DNA from: Amoeboaphelidium protococcarum
Lineage: Eukaryota; Aphelidiomycota; Aphelidea
DNA: 64,000 bases
Direction: 5' to 3'
NCBI GenBank assembly: GCA_023515745.1
Contig: JALECJ010000001.1
Coordinates: forward strand, 186,001-250,000
Part shown: piece after piece, positions 11,875 through 25,237 of the stretch
How positions within the stretch are numbered: position 1 is the stretch's first letter
Layout: each line of letters begins with the position of its first letter
Program-made: the position numbers and the translations under genes
Notes under the pieces: generated by a model
The model's database searches: none
Told to the model about the DNA's origin: nothing
Seen by the model: the letters and a program-made list of their open reading frames with translations, nothing else

Positions 11875-12768
11875 TCACTCTTGCCTACTTAAGATCATTG
11901 CCATCAATATAAAGTCTCCCTATGATAAATGGTGTCTCATGTTCATGCTCTTCATCTTGGCCGAGTCTTCACCCAATACCAGCTTTGGAGATATTGAAGG
12001 CACACGCGAGCGAGCTTTATCCATCCACTAAAGGCCGAACAACGACCAATCTTCAATTTAACTCACCTTGAACTTACCATCTAGATTCACTTGAAACTAT
12101 TATAAAGTGCGTAAAGAGACTTGAGATCGATCAGAGGTAAATGGCAGAGGAACACGCATATCGGCATCATCGAATGTCTAAGACTTGAAAATGTCGTAGA
12201 TTACTACTCTGCCTCCAGTTTTTAGCTTACTGTGCAAAGTCTCCATTAGCGATTAAACGTTGCGGCAGTGCATCAACGCATGACATATCCAGACAACGTC
12301 AAACTCTCCAGAAATACTTTATGTCGCGTTAATATCTCCAATTTCGTAATAGAGTTGACCGCCAGAGGTAGGTACGCCACTACTATGCTGCCTCCAATCT
12401 AATAGTTCAAAGTTTCGTTGTTTGGCTAAATGTAACTAAGCTATTTGGTGAGCGCCATCGATGAATGCTTCAGAATAATCCACACCAAGAACGCTGCATT
12501 GTAATTGGGACGCCAGCATTCTACTTGTACCTCCCAGACCGCACCCTAAATCAAGAACTTTGGACCTCTTTGGTATTTCCGCCAACCTGACCAGCCGCGA
12601 TGTGGCTTCAGACCCACCAACATGCAGACTATCAATGTCATCTGTTACAATGCTGTCCGAGCCAGAGGAGACTTGTTCAATCTTACTCAAAAGTCTTTAT
12701 AAATTGAATTCACCCGCATAGTGATCTTTCACCGAAATGTTTCGACGCAAAGCTGTAGCCTGAATCAT
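11875..12768 (-). CDS. SAM-dependent methyltransferase (class I, small-molecule type)
   Basis: A 297-residue frame. Motif I is KVLDLGCGLGGTSRMLASQL, followed by an acidic end of strand two (VLGVDYSEAFIDGA), FDVVWICHALMHC at the motif IV position and LKTGGRVVIYDIFKS at motif V/VI. The layout matches UbiE/COQ5-like and phosphoethanolamine- or sterol-type methyltransferases. The sequence does not let me name the substrate. The N-terminus (MIQATALRRNISVKDHY) is basic and free of acids at first, so mitochondrial import is possible. The start was taken at the first ATG upstream of the conserved region. Confidence 0.75.
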
Positions 12769-12945
12769 GTGCTTCCAATTCAGCATGGTCAACTCTCTAA
12801 TCAATCACTTGCTCAATGGTCTAAATTTATCTCAGATTTCTTGCAAATATTTAATGCTTTATTAAATCAAGACAATCTCGATTTTTCCAATAGCAAATTT
12901 AGTAAAAAACAATTGAAATAAGAGGCGTTAAAAAGTTTATAAGTA

Positions 12946-14106
12946 ATGAGAGCTGTAGCAATTCACGCATGTGATGCTGAAGATTAGGATGAATTATCAT
13001 TCCAAATCAATGATCAATTTTGTGATGGTAAGCTCCTTATATTTACATGTCGTGTTAAAAAGTCATCTTATTGATATTATGTAGTGTAATAATCTAGTGA
13101 AGATGGATGGTTAATCGCCACTTTAATAAACACTTAGTAACGCGGGTTGATTCCTAGCACGCATGTCCAGCTTAAAGATGAAGATCAACCACCAAAGTAG
13201 TAGCAAGTTGATACTCCACCTCCTGTAAAGCCAAGACCAAAGATTGCCGATGTGGATGTCGATTCGAATTCTTCATAGTAGCAACAATAAAGTGCTTAAT
13301 AAGTCATCGCGAGTAAGAAGCAAAAAGCACCAGCTCCACCTATCCCATTACGCTCCAACAATTCATCTAATGCATCTTTACCTGGTCAAGGCGGTAGTGT
13401 CGCTGTATCTGCACCAGACTTTATTCCGGCTGATAGATTCAACTCTTATGTGAAGATATTTAGAAAACACGATCCAGATAACCGCGGATTAGTCGAAGCT
13501 AGTACAGTAAAGCAGCTTTGGTCCACATCTGGCGCAAGCAAAGATAGTTTGGCTAAAGTCTGGCAGCTGGTGTATGATTAGAATTAATCATCCTCTGCTA
13601 TTGCTTTAAAGCCCGGTGAATTTATTATAGCTATGCACATCATTGCGCGTCTAGTTAATGATAAACAGCAAGTCCCTGAAAAGTTACCACCAAATCAGCT
13701 GCAATGGGCTCGTTCATTTGTATTAAGTGCAGCAATTTCATCGCCAACTCCTAGCAGTAGTAGTAGGCCTGTCTCGTCAACTGACAAAAATGTACCGAAA
13801 TAGCAAAAGTAGTAGAATGCTAAAGTTGCAGCCACTCCTAAGCAGAGTGATAATAACGCGCCACCATCCCAAATGGAAATGTTCAAGTATGCAACCTCAA
13901 AAGATGGGTAGGAGACTGCAGCTGCCGCTCAAAAGATTGCCGGCTCCAAACAAGGCCAGATGGCAATGAAAGCTGCGTATGACAATAAGGAGACGTTGAT
14001 CAAAGTAGCGCAGTCTGATCAAGCCAAAGCTGCAGGTAAAGCTGCATGGAATAATAAAGAAAAAGTGGGTAAAGGCGTTGTACGTACTGCAAACATGATA
14101 AAGTGA
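12946..14106 (+). CDS. SH3-EH domain endocytic adaptor (Eps15/intersectin-like)
   Basis: Two exons, 12946-13027 and 13085-14106, joined across a 57-nt GTAAGC...TATGTAG intron give 367 residues. The intron is needed: the unspliced frame hits TGA, and splicing restores the SH3 sequence (EDGWLIATLINTQQRGLIP). Parts in order: an SH3 domain (1-60), a Pro/Gln-rich linker, an EH domain (about 145-245; PADRFNSYVKIFRKHDPDNR with an EF-hand-like loop, then FIIAMHIIARLVNDK), a Gln-rich linker and an Ala/Lys-rich helical tail. EH domains bind NPF peptides on endocytic cargo adaptors, and SH3 domains bind proline-rich partners such as dynamin or WASP. A likely partner in function of the AAK1-type kinase at 20.8 kb. 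Confidence 0.82.
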
Positions 14107-14287
14107 TAAGTTTGTGTTTAAGCAGTACAATAATGCAATAACTTTCGAATAACCTTAAGAACGCGTCAGTTTGTTGCAAATCAACTTTGGCGGCGATCGC
14201 ACTTGTTAATCTCTTTCTTTTTAATAAAACTACAATAATCATTGAGCATCAACTATCTTGATTATATTAGCTTTGTAATCGGCATAA

Positions 14288-16822
14288 ATGAATACTTTAC
14301 AACCTAAAATTGATGTGGATATAGTCATAAGATTAATTTAAAATGTAACGTCCGACTCGCCAAGTGGTGTATTGCAAGATTCTGTTCTGTAATTGAAATC
14401 TATAATAACTAAGTAGGACTTTTTATTCAATGCCTTGTCTACAATTTAAAAGGATCATCCAGACTAACAGTTGTAAGCTGCTTTGTTTGAGTCTTTGATT
14501 AAGAAAATTATGGAATTACCTGGTAGAGCTTAGCAATGTCTTAATTAATGTCCAAGTTGGTTATAATCGCGTCGATTTCATACGTGTTTGATATTGTAAT
14601 GGCTTGAATTAGTTCAAAGTAGAATTGGTAATGATTATCTTCATGTCATTCCGCTTTAATAATGGATCGATTGTGATTAAGCGGATTTGATTGCTGAAGA
14701 ACTTATTTAACGCAGGGGAGATTGCTCTTTGTCGAGTATTGTCTCTCTAATAGCTAGTAGTAGATTAAAGGAATCTTGGTTTAGGACTTTCCTTCAGGCA
14801 ACACTTGAACATTTAGAACAGCCTGTGACTTTTGACAACTATCATCAAGTTGATGTGGAATTGCAAGTGCAGATTGTGTTGCGTAATTGCTCTATTGACC
14901 AGTCTCTTCTCAATCGCATATCTGATCCCAAGTTTTTAAAGTATCTCGATCATCATAAATAGTTGTTACTATCAATTGTTAAAGTACTGACGCATTTAGT
15001 CTCGAAAACATAAGCTCTGTCTGTGTTGGATCAATTGACAAGAAGATGGAGCAATGCTATCGAGATTATGTGCATTTCTGATCATTGGTATTATCAGTAT
15101 ATCTGTATGATGATGTTTTTCCTGCTGTAAGAGCACCGAAATATTATTGAATCTAGTGATATTGTCGCCCATTTACGAGAATGTATTATTAAAGGAATCC
15201 CTTATTATCTTGACTTGCCTGATTTGGAATACAAGTATCTGGCTCTTGCAGTGGCTTAGAAGTTCATTAATACTCTTCCTTATCCTTGCCCTGGGTCTGA
15301 TGTCTAGCAGTCTCTTGACTTTTAATTAGAAGAATGCTAATATCGATCTGTATAATTTGTTTTGAATTATGATCCTAATGCTGAGATGTAGTCTTCAGAA
15401 TAGGCGGAATCTCTTAAAGTGGATAGAAGTCAGGATGAGTCTGATAGTAGAACGTAATCTGATCATTATCAAAAAGTCGATAAGTACGCGACAACACCAT
15501 CCAAATAATCATCAAGAGGTCGAAACTATGTGGTCATCGAAGTAACTTCTGATTCTGATGATGATTTGGATCCAATGGATCTTCCGGAAAAGATTCAACT
15601 TGCAGCGCCTACTACTCTTAATCAATGTGTCCAATACATGAAGCTATACGCTAAATCTGATGACAGACAGCGACTTGAATTGGTCTTAAAAGCTATTCCA
15701 AACTTGGTCAATTGCACTCAGTCAAAGAGAGAGTTATCAAATGCATCACTCGATCTATGTCACCGCATATTGTATGTGAGTAATGATTATGGATTGAAAG
15801 ATTTTGAATAATTGAGAATAGACTGTCTTTGTGCACTACTCTAAGCAGATCCAAAATAATGTGGCCGGATGTTGATTGATGAATTCTGGAATTCTAAAGG
15901 ATTGTCATTGGGTGGCCGATCAGACGTGATGGACGTTTTAATCAAGACCTCACGTTCCTTATCTTCAACTTATTAGGCGGAATTTGAAGCACAGTCTAGT
16001 GGAAAGACTGGATTTGAGTAATCTCTGGATGTTATGCTAAATCAATTGAAGTTGTCATCATCGTAGAGTCAACTAATGAAAGAAGGCGATGTTAAAAGAT
16101 TTCATCCATTATCCTCTCATATCTTACAATAGCACTCTGAAAGGGAGAATATATCAAAGGACATTGTGAAAGACTGGATAAAGTTGCTATCAAGGGGACT
16201 ATTCACATCAAAACTGGAATGGTTGAGGCAAGAATGTCAGACTGTGGATTAGAATCCTCTGCTTAGTGAACAATCTCATCTAGCCGGTTTAACTTCGTAT
16301 GTATCAAAATTATTGATTACCAATTCAGCAGAGAGTGAATATACTCAGTCGCGCCATGTTCAAGTAACTACGGCCTAACTTTTGGCCAAGTGGATGACGA
16401 CTCTGTGTATTCTTATCCGTAGTTGTGGCAGCGATTCGGCTGAATTAGATGAGAATCTCACCGAGCTTGGACGCGTCTTTGGCTGGTATTGGCAGTTTTG
16501 TTAATCTGCCAAGATTAAGCTGCACGACGGGTAGAAGCTCATAAAACTCATTAATTATCCTAATGCCAGACAGCCATTGTTATTAGCTTTGAGCACTGCG
16601 TTAGAGATTGCTGATGATAGCTATTACGTGGGATCTCGGCGGCAAGAAGTTCTGCCTTTCAACTGGCAAGTGGCTATTTCTGATAATTGCGAGAGATTTG
16701 ATGTGAACTAGCTAGTAAATTGGCTCATTGACGATGTCTGGTAAAATGATTCTAGCTCTGACAATCGCTACTTGGCGTCTTTCATATTGCAAAAGTTGAA
16801 GTCGCGTCTACAGCTCGAGTGA
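14288..16822 (+). CDS. TELO2: TELO2 (Tel2), PIKK-stabilising TTT complex subunit
   Basis: An 844-residue intronless frame containing very many TAA/TAG codons. The diagnostic Tel2 block lies at about residues 425-560: DDDLDPMDLPEKIQL, then QYMKLYAKSDDRQRLELVLK, AIPNLVNC, LKDFEQLRIDCLCALL and RSDVMDVLIKTSRSL. In other eukaryotes TELO2 with TTI1 and TTI2 loads newly made PI3K-related kinases (ATM, ATR, TOR) onto HSP90. Length agrees with the family (about 690-840). The divergent N-terminal helical repeats are consistent with the alpha-solenoid. The gene starts 181 bases after the SH3-EH stop. Confidence 0.88.
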
Positions 16823-17092
16823 TGTGAATAAAATTAAAATGCGTGATCAAAGAGTATTGTTTTATTGACTTGATTATCTTATTAAGTGCGTTTTTCTGAT
16901 AGCGTACCGTTAGCACTGTGTTGGCGGTATGTTGATACATAGCCTAAGTTACTGAATAACGTTGACTCTTGCGCGGATTGGATATCCGTGTATTAAGGAC
17001 TGTAGTGATTGGACTCACTGTATTTGTGACCGTACGGCTAAGCCTTTGTAACTCTTTGTCTCGGAGACACAATCAGTTATAATTCGTATATA

Positions 17093-18697
17093 ATGCTGTT
17101 GATTCTGGTATATCTTTTACATTCTCTTTCTGCCTACGTGTTGTCATTGCCTGGCAATGCGACTCCCACGCCAGCTGTGGTTATAAAGTGTCGACTGCGC
17201 GGCTCTGATTCATCTGCCTCTGCAATTATATCCTCCTTTTCTACTAGCACACCATGTAGTAGTAGTAGTGAATCTGTTGTATATACCTCTACTTCAATCT
17301 GTACAACTACACGAGTAAATACTATACCTGGTCCTAGTAGCAGCTAAACCGCGCTAATACCTACCTCTCAGTCTATTGAATCGTCCAAGAGTGCCTCTTT
17401 ACCCTCTGTTACCATGACATCTAGCTCATGGCCATCAGCAAGTTCTACTGGCTAGCCATTGCAGACGTAATCTATTGACGTATCATCCTCTGCGCGGCTA
17501 TCAACGCATCGCTCCAGTTCTGCTCAAACAAAGTCTCTTGGTACCGAAACGGTTACTGGCAGTTAAGAGACGCCTTATCACTCTAAATCGCCGATTACGA
17601 GCACGGTCGTGAAAAGCTAATTTAATGTGCCTTCCATTACGTATACTGATTCGTCAGCTTTGTCTACACCTCTGAAGACTGCCTCTTCCGTGACTCGTGT
17701 ACTGACAACTTCAGGCAGTGATAAGCCCTCTACAACTGTCAGCACTGCTCCGATTCGCCCATCTACCACTAGGCCGATAATATCTCCTTATTTGCCCCGT
17801 TCAAAGAGCGTATCATCTAGCCGTCCTCGAACCACTATTGCTACTCGGACACGTAAGCCATCAACATCTGCATCGGTCACTCAATCGCGAGTGCCGGAAA
17901 GTGCAACGCCATCAACACCTATTTAGTTTCCACCATCGTACAATCCCAACTATCCTACCTGGTAACCACCGCCAGTTCCTGCTGGATTTTCTTCGATGGA
18001 GGAATATAAATTGTGGTGGATGAATCCTGATTATGAAAGTAAGCCATTTTTGAAGAAGACGTGGTGGTCTCTTCCAAGTCCTTTTCCTCCTGGTGGTGAG
18101 CCTCCTCAAGATGACACTCCTAGTTTCGATATCGGTACTGCTGTGGGTGGTGACGGTTCTCCGCTAATTTTTGATATGAACAATGACGGTAAAGTATCTG
18201 CTAAGCGAGGTGTCGGAATCACTTTGGAACCAGAAGATGTGAATGACCGAGATGGTGGAGCAGTTGATGGTGACAAAATGCTGGCCATGTCTGATATTAA
18301 CGGCAATGGTGTCATCGATATCGAAGAAGTGTTTGGTAATTTCACAATCAGTCCATTTACGCGTAAACCATACAAAGCACCGAATGGCTTTGTGGCCCTT
18401 GAATTGCTGGCAAAGGAACTTCTGAACAATGGTTGTGATGGTGCTTTCCAAAATGAAAGTATGGTGGATTTACCGGCTGTAGAAAAGTGCCTCCGCTAGA
18501 AACTCAATATTAATTTTGGGTTCATTGCTCGAAATAACGTCAAGATTATTGAACCACTGGGCATTGCAATGTATGTCGATGTTAAAAATTATCTCGAGAC
18601 TCCAGGCGATTATCAAGACGGGATTCTCCATGCCTAAAAGGGTCAATTTATCAAAACTGATGGCTCGAAAGGGATAGTACACGATGTCTGGTTTTGA
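17093..18697 (+). CDS. Secreted mucin-like Ser/Thr-rich protein with C-terminal EF-hand-like domain, family member 1
   Basis: 534 residues, no intron. Residues 1-20 are a signal peptide (MLLILVYLLHSLSAYVLSLP). Residues 25-300 are almost wholly Ser, Thr and Pro, a likely heavily O-glycosylated stalk. The C-terminal domain (about 365-534) has two calcium-loop-like motifs, FDMNNDGKVS and SDINGNGVIDIEEVFG, resembling paired EF-hand or dockerin loops. It then has conserved SPFTRKPYKAPNGF and a terminal VHDVWF. Three more copies lie in the window (39264, 58988, 61694). This one is the most divergent. Probably a cell-surface or coat protein. No membrane anchor is visible. Confidence 0.85.
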
Positions 18698-18885
18698 TGA
18701 TATGGTTATTGAGTGTATTCAAATCAAAATGTATTTGTTAATAAGATAAGTTTTATAAATTATTTTAACATTTTTCAATTAAGTATCATTATATATGGTA
18801 GACAATATTCTTTATTTCTCAGCATATTCAACAGTAACGAAGATAAACCATCGATGTATTAGGAAATGACTATGCCAAAAGCCAT

Positions 18886-20409
<1,524 letters not shown>

Positions 20410-20442
20410 CTTTAATAGAGTTGTAATGAGAAAAAGTCACTA

Positions 20443-20844
20443 ATGTTTTATGGACTGATATTTAAAGGGGCGCTCCTACTCTCCTTTGTTGTTTTACTGA
20501 AGTGCCTCGCGATCACTAAATTGGAAATAGCGGCTTGGTCAATCACAGTTGCGCCATATATAATGTCTGCAGTTTGGTGCTATTATACAATGGCCGCATT
20601 AAATGTAAGCATTTGCGCCGCTATTGCTATTATACAGTATATGCAAGTCAAGATCAAAATTGATTCGATATCAGCGCTAACCGTTAATGCGTTGTTTCCT
20701 CCTTAACTCATCTCCTCTTTTATTATGCATACTCTTCGATAAGTATTCCACACATTATAATTACAGATAACTTCATTAAACAAAAGGCACTTTAGTATCA
20801 AATCATAATATGCAAACTCCCCTTATTAAAGATACTTTGAATGA
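20443..20844 (+). CDS. Small multi-pass membrane protein (tentative)
   Basis: A 133-codon frame with about three hydrophobic stretches (ALLLSFVVLLKCLAI, then IMSAVWCYYTMAAL, then AAIAIIQYMQ). The spacing of K-L-E/D and W-S resembles TMEM185/fragile-X-F-associated membrane proteins, but the match is weak. The frame overlaps the first 35 bases of the AAK1-type kinase, so either the true 3' end is spliced differently, the kinase starts later, or this is not a gene. Confidence 0.35.
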
Positions 20845-22602
20845 TTAGAATGAGAATAAAGCCCGTGTGTATGACCGCGATCAGATAATCTAATTGGGCG
20901 ACTTTTGTGATCAACAATCTTCCACTATCAGCTAGAAACTGCAAGCCGAAGCGCTGGAGAATAAATCGCTGCTTTAACCGCTAGATCAAATGGAGCTGAC
21001 AGAAAAACCGACAGTCAACGACGATCTTATTACCGTCTTAGATCAGCAAAGCGATCACCTCTAAAATTAGCGATTGATTTCTCGTTTCAACTTTCGTTTA
21101 AAGTTGTCCTTCTTTCCCACCTACAGTTTCCACAGTTAAACTAATAGCTGAAACAGTTATTAAAATAGCAGCGAGACAATGTAGCAGTAATTATCGTAGT
21201 TGTATTAGCATTAGGATGATCCTATACTGCAACCAAGTTCTCCTCAGGGCAAACCTGCGCCTATAACAGTGGGTAGCGTCGTAGCCTTACCCGAGAGATT
21301 TCTCGCAGAAGGTTTGATTCTTTGATATCTGTAAACTAAGTGTGTACAACTTAAGATTCATACTTTTACCAACAGTGTGTAGGTGGATTTGCACGAGTAT
21401 ACCTGGCGAGAGGTCTTGATGGATTCCCGTTAGTGATAAAAATGATTTAGACTTCTAGCGATGGTGTAATGCAGCACCAGGTAATGAATGAACTTGCACT
21501 GATGAAACAACTCAAGCATCCAAACATTGTACGTTATATTGACTCGTCGGTCATGGGAGGGGATGGAAGATAGCAGTAGTAGCAGTAGTAGCAGTATTCT
21601 TCCCATGGCCTGCAAGTGTACATAGCGATGGAATTCTGTGTCGGAGGTGGTTTGGTTGATATGATGAACAGACGGCTGAGTACTAGGCTGCAGGAGAGCG
21701 AAGTGTGGACAATATTCAGCTAGGTAGTTGATGCCACTGCATTCCTTCATTACCAGAATCAACCGATTGTCCATAGAGATTTGAAGGTGGAAAACGTTTT
21801 AATTTAAGTGACCGCAGATGGATCAACCTTATTTAAATTGTGCGATTTTGGAAGCTGCACCACGCGGACATTTAGGCCTGGCTAATCGTTATCTGCTCAA
21901 GACATGTCAGCATTATAAGAGGATATCGATAGATTCACAACGATACAGTATAGATCGCCAGAGATGTGTGATTTGTATCGCATCCGAAAGTGTGGACTTG
22001 GCACTAAATCTGATGTCTGGGCTCTCGGCGTGCTTTTGTATAAATTGTGTTATTTTGTTAATCCATTCAATGAGGAGGACGGTAAGTTGGCTATTCTTAA
22101 TGCAAAGTATAGATTTCCATCTTCGTCTCCCAATCAATACTCTCAGCTGATGTTGGACACGATTAGGTGGTGTTTGACAGTAGATGCTCTCTATCGTCCT
22201 AATATCTACCAATTAATGGCTAAAGTATACCCGGGTATTGGTCGTTCACTTAGTTATCCTCCCCTACCTGCGGATCATGAGGCGAACCATGAATAGTACG
22301 TAAATGAGTCTGTAAATAAGGATCTACCAAGTGTACCTCAGTAATAACAGCAAGCGTTATAGAATGATCAATATGAAGCCTCAGCTGTGGATTCTAACGT
22401 TCGCCGAGGTAGAGTTAAAAATTCCGGTTAAAATGGTCACAGAACTTAGGCTAGCGTGGACGCTAAAGTATTTGAGAATGCCTTTGATTTCAAGCCTGAA
22501 CAAGTGTAATCTCGTACCGTTGATAATAGTAGTAGTAATAATAGCGGTTAAATTTAGGCAAACACTAATAATTAACAATAGTCATTGTTCGACCTACTAT
22601 GA
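20810..22602 (+). CDS. NAK-family Ser/Thr kinase (AAK1/GAK/Prk1-like)
   Basis: Exons 20810-21311 and 21383-22602 with a 71-nt GTTTGA...GTGTAG intron give 573 residues. The splice rebuilds the glycine loop (AEGGFARVYLARG). The kinase domain spans about 155-450: VIKMI with the ATP lysine, VHRDLKVENVL, CDFGS, then an activation segment ending TTIQYRSPEM, and GTKSDVWALGVLLYKL followed by CYFVNPF and LAILNAKYRFP, all hallmarks of the Numb-associated kinase family. A polyglutamine insert near 21572-21595 is written mostly in TAG/CAG. NAK kinases phosphorylate clathrin adaptor mu subunits and regulate actin patches. N- and C-terminal regions are Gln/Asn-rich, low complexity. The 5' splice site GTTTGA is weak. 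Confidence 0.85.
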
Positions 22603-22671
22603 TGTAAGTGAATAGATCGTAACTAGTTGGTTATAATTATTACTATAGATGAAATTTTCAATTATTCAATG

Positions 22672-23455
22672 TCATTCATGCTACATAGTTATCCAGTGTT
22701 GGAGAAGAGACTTTACAGTTATAATGGGCAATTGATGATGTTTAGCGAATTTGATCAAATCATCACGTCTCGCCATTTCACCGTCTTGATCACGAACCAA
22801 CTCACTAATTACGGCAACCAGTGACTTTCCAGTGAGTTGACACAGCGCAAGGGAAGCCTCAGTGTGTCCCTGTCGACCTGCCAGTAGATTGTCCTGAGCC
22901 ATTAAAGGAAAGATGTGACCAGGTCGAGTAAAATCATCTCCCACAGTATCGCCATCAGCAAGTGCTCTAACGGTGGCAGTTCGATCTGAAGCTGAGACTC
23001 CGGTTGACGTGCCTGCATTGAACTTGAATTTGATTAATTAAACCAAAAAATGCATTATAAAGATAAATCTTACCGTGTTTGTAATCAATGGAAACTGTAA
23101 ACTTGGTATGGTGAGGATCTGTATTAGTTGTCACCATGAGAGGAATGTCCAATTATTCTAATCGCTACCTAGTCATTGGCACGCACACAATACCAGTCGT
23201 ATGTCGCACCATAAACGCCATTTACTCTCGCGTAATATCCTCTGCAGCGATAATCAGATCTCCTTCATTCTCTCGCCCTTCATCGTCCAAAACAATCACA
23301 AATTATCCTCTCTCTACACTATTATTATGAAAATAATTTCAATCAGTGCGATCATAAAGTATTCGTGGGAAGTACTTACTAAATTCTTCGAGCGCAGTCT
23401 ATACAGAGTCAAACATTACTTTTGATACTCCATCCGCGTCTGTAGAAAGTGTCAT
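22672..23455 (-). CDS. RIB3: 3,4-dihydroxy-2-butanone-4-phosphate synthase (riboflavin biosynthesis)
   Basis: Three exons on the minus strand (23455-23380, 23313-23074, 23012-22672) with introns of 66 and 61 nt give 218 residues. The enzyme converts ribulose 5-phosphate to L-3,4-dihydroxy-2-butanone 4-phosphate and formate. All signature parts are visible: VIVLDDEGRENEGDLIIAAE (Mg-binding acidic loop), MAFMVRHTTGIVCVPMT, NTDPHHTKFTVSIDYKHGTS, GVSASDRTATVRALAD, DDFTRPGHIFPL and GRQGHTEASLALC. Length matches the stand-alone bacterial/fungal RibB/Rib3 form rather than the fused RibBA of plants. Animals lack it, so its presence means the cell makes its own riboflavin. Intron ends follow GTAAG...(T/C)AG. 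Confidence 0.93.
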
Positions 23456-23682
23456 AATAAGATTCTATTACAGACTTTGCAAAGGCTTCGCTCTGATTGA
23501 AGCAAGAAGATGAGGAGAAGTATGATCGTTCAAAGTTTTTTCGTCATTGTTCTGGAACGCGACAGACGCGCTCAGTTTTCACCATTTGAGAACATTCAAT
23601 CGCCCTTTTCCACTTTCTAAAGAGAGAACAGCTCTCTCTGGTGATTGCAGTTTGTTGTCGTTCGTCGCGTTGTTGTTTAAGA

Positions 23683-25179
23683 ATGTACAGAATCGTTAGC
23701 TTCCCACGAAGCGTCTCGCTATATAATACTACTACTGCCGGTTGTCGTAGAATGTCAGCTATTGTTGGTGCTGGTAACGGCAAGTTCCGTGTGGAGAAGG
23801 ATACATTTGGTGATATCAATGTGCCTGCTGAAGCTTACTGGGGTGCTCAGACTCAGAGATCTATTCAGAATTTCGCTATCAACCAAGAAAATGATCGTAT
23901 GCCTCTCCCTTTGATTCATGCCTTTGCCATGGTCAAGAAGGCATGCGCTATTGTCAACTGCGATTAGGGAACTCTCCCGGCACAATTGCGTGATGGTATA
24001 GTCAAGGCTGCCGATGAAATTATTAGTGGCAAGTTGGATAATCACTTCCCTCTCGTAGTGTGGTAGACTGGTAGTGGTACGCAGACTAACATGAATGTGA
24101 ACGAGGTGATTAGCAATAGAGCGATTGAAATTCTCGGTGGTTAGATGGGATCCAAGTCACCGGTTCACCCGAACGATCATGTCAATAAGGGCCAGTCTTC
24201 TAATGACACGTTCCCTACAGCTATGCACGTTGCTGCCGTTTTGGAGGTGGAGAAGCGCGTGTTACCAGCGTTGACTCGCTTGCGTCATGCTCTAGATTCT
24301 TTCGCCACACGTCACTCTCATGTTATCAAGATTGGACGTACCCATCTGCAGGATGCCACTCCTTTGACTCTGGAGTAGGAGTTTAGTGGTTATGTGACTC
24401 AGTTGGACAACTCGATCCATAGAATTAAATCAACTCTGCCTCATTTGCGCCAGCTGGCTCAGGGTGGTACTGCTGTCGGAACTGGTTTGAATACTAACTC
24501 TGGGTTTGCTGAGGCTATTGCGTAGTAGTTATCAACTCTGACTGGTACCAAGTTTGAGACTGCACCTAACAAATTTGAGGCTCTTGCAGCGCATGATGCC
24601 CTGGTTTAAGGGCATGGTGCTCTGAATACCACCGCTGTATCATTGATGAAGATTGCGAATGATATTAGATTCCTTGGAAGTGGTCCTAGATGTGGTCTGG
24701 GTGAGTTGCAGTTGCCAGAAAATGAACCGGGATCTTCCATCATGCCGGGCAAGGTGAATCCTACTCAGAATGAAGCCATGACGATGGTATGCGCTCAGGT
24801 TATGGGCAACAACACTGCAGTCACTTTTGCAGGTTCTCAGGGCCACTTTGAACTGAACGTGTTCAAGCCAGTGATCATCAAGAACTTCTTGCATAGCTGC
24901 AGATTGATTGCTGATGCCTCTGACTCTTTCAGAAAGAACTGCATTGATGGACTGAAGGCCAATGAGAAGCGTATTGGACAGCTTATGCAGGAGTCTCTTA
25001 TGCTGGTCACTGCTCTGAATCCTTACATTGGCTATGACAAGGCTGCACTGGTGGCCAAGACTGCGCATAAGGAAGGACTGACGCTGAGAGAGTCGGCGGT
25101 CAATAAGCTGAAGGTGTTGACTGACGAAGAGTTTGACAAGTATGTGAAGCCTGAGCAAATGTTGGGGCCATCTAAATGA
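23683..25179 (+). CDS. FUM1: Fumarate hydratase, class II
   Basis: 498 residues, no intron. Class II fumarase interconverts fumarate and L-malate in the TCA cycle. Conserved blocks: [75 protein letters not shown] and the mobile SS-loop [11 protein letters not shown] (350-360; catalytic Ser351/352). Residues 1-25 ([20 protein letters not shown]) are rich in R and S without acids, a likely mitochondrial presequence. A second Met at about 27 (MSAIVGAG) could give a cytosolic form. This gene is excellent proof of the code: TAG at 24064 encodes the invariant Gln of WQTGSGTQ, and TAG at 24376 the Gln of LEQEFSGY. Confidence 0.97.
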
Positions 25180-25237
25180 AATCACTGATTAATCTATTAT
25201 GACTAAAGAACTTTACGTAAATATATATTATGGTAGT

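Noticed and set aside
24640-25185. Long minus-strand frame of 181 codons opposite fumarase
   Set aside because: Antisense to a highly conserved fumarase segment; length reflects codon bias of the sense gene.
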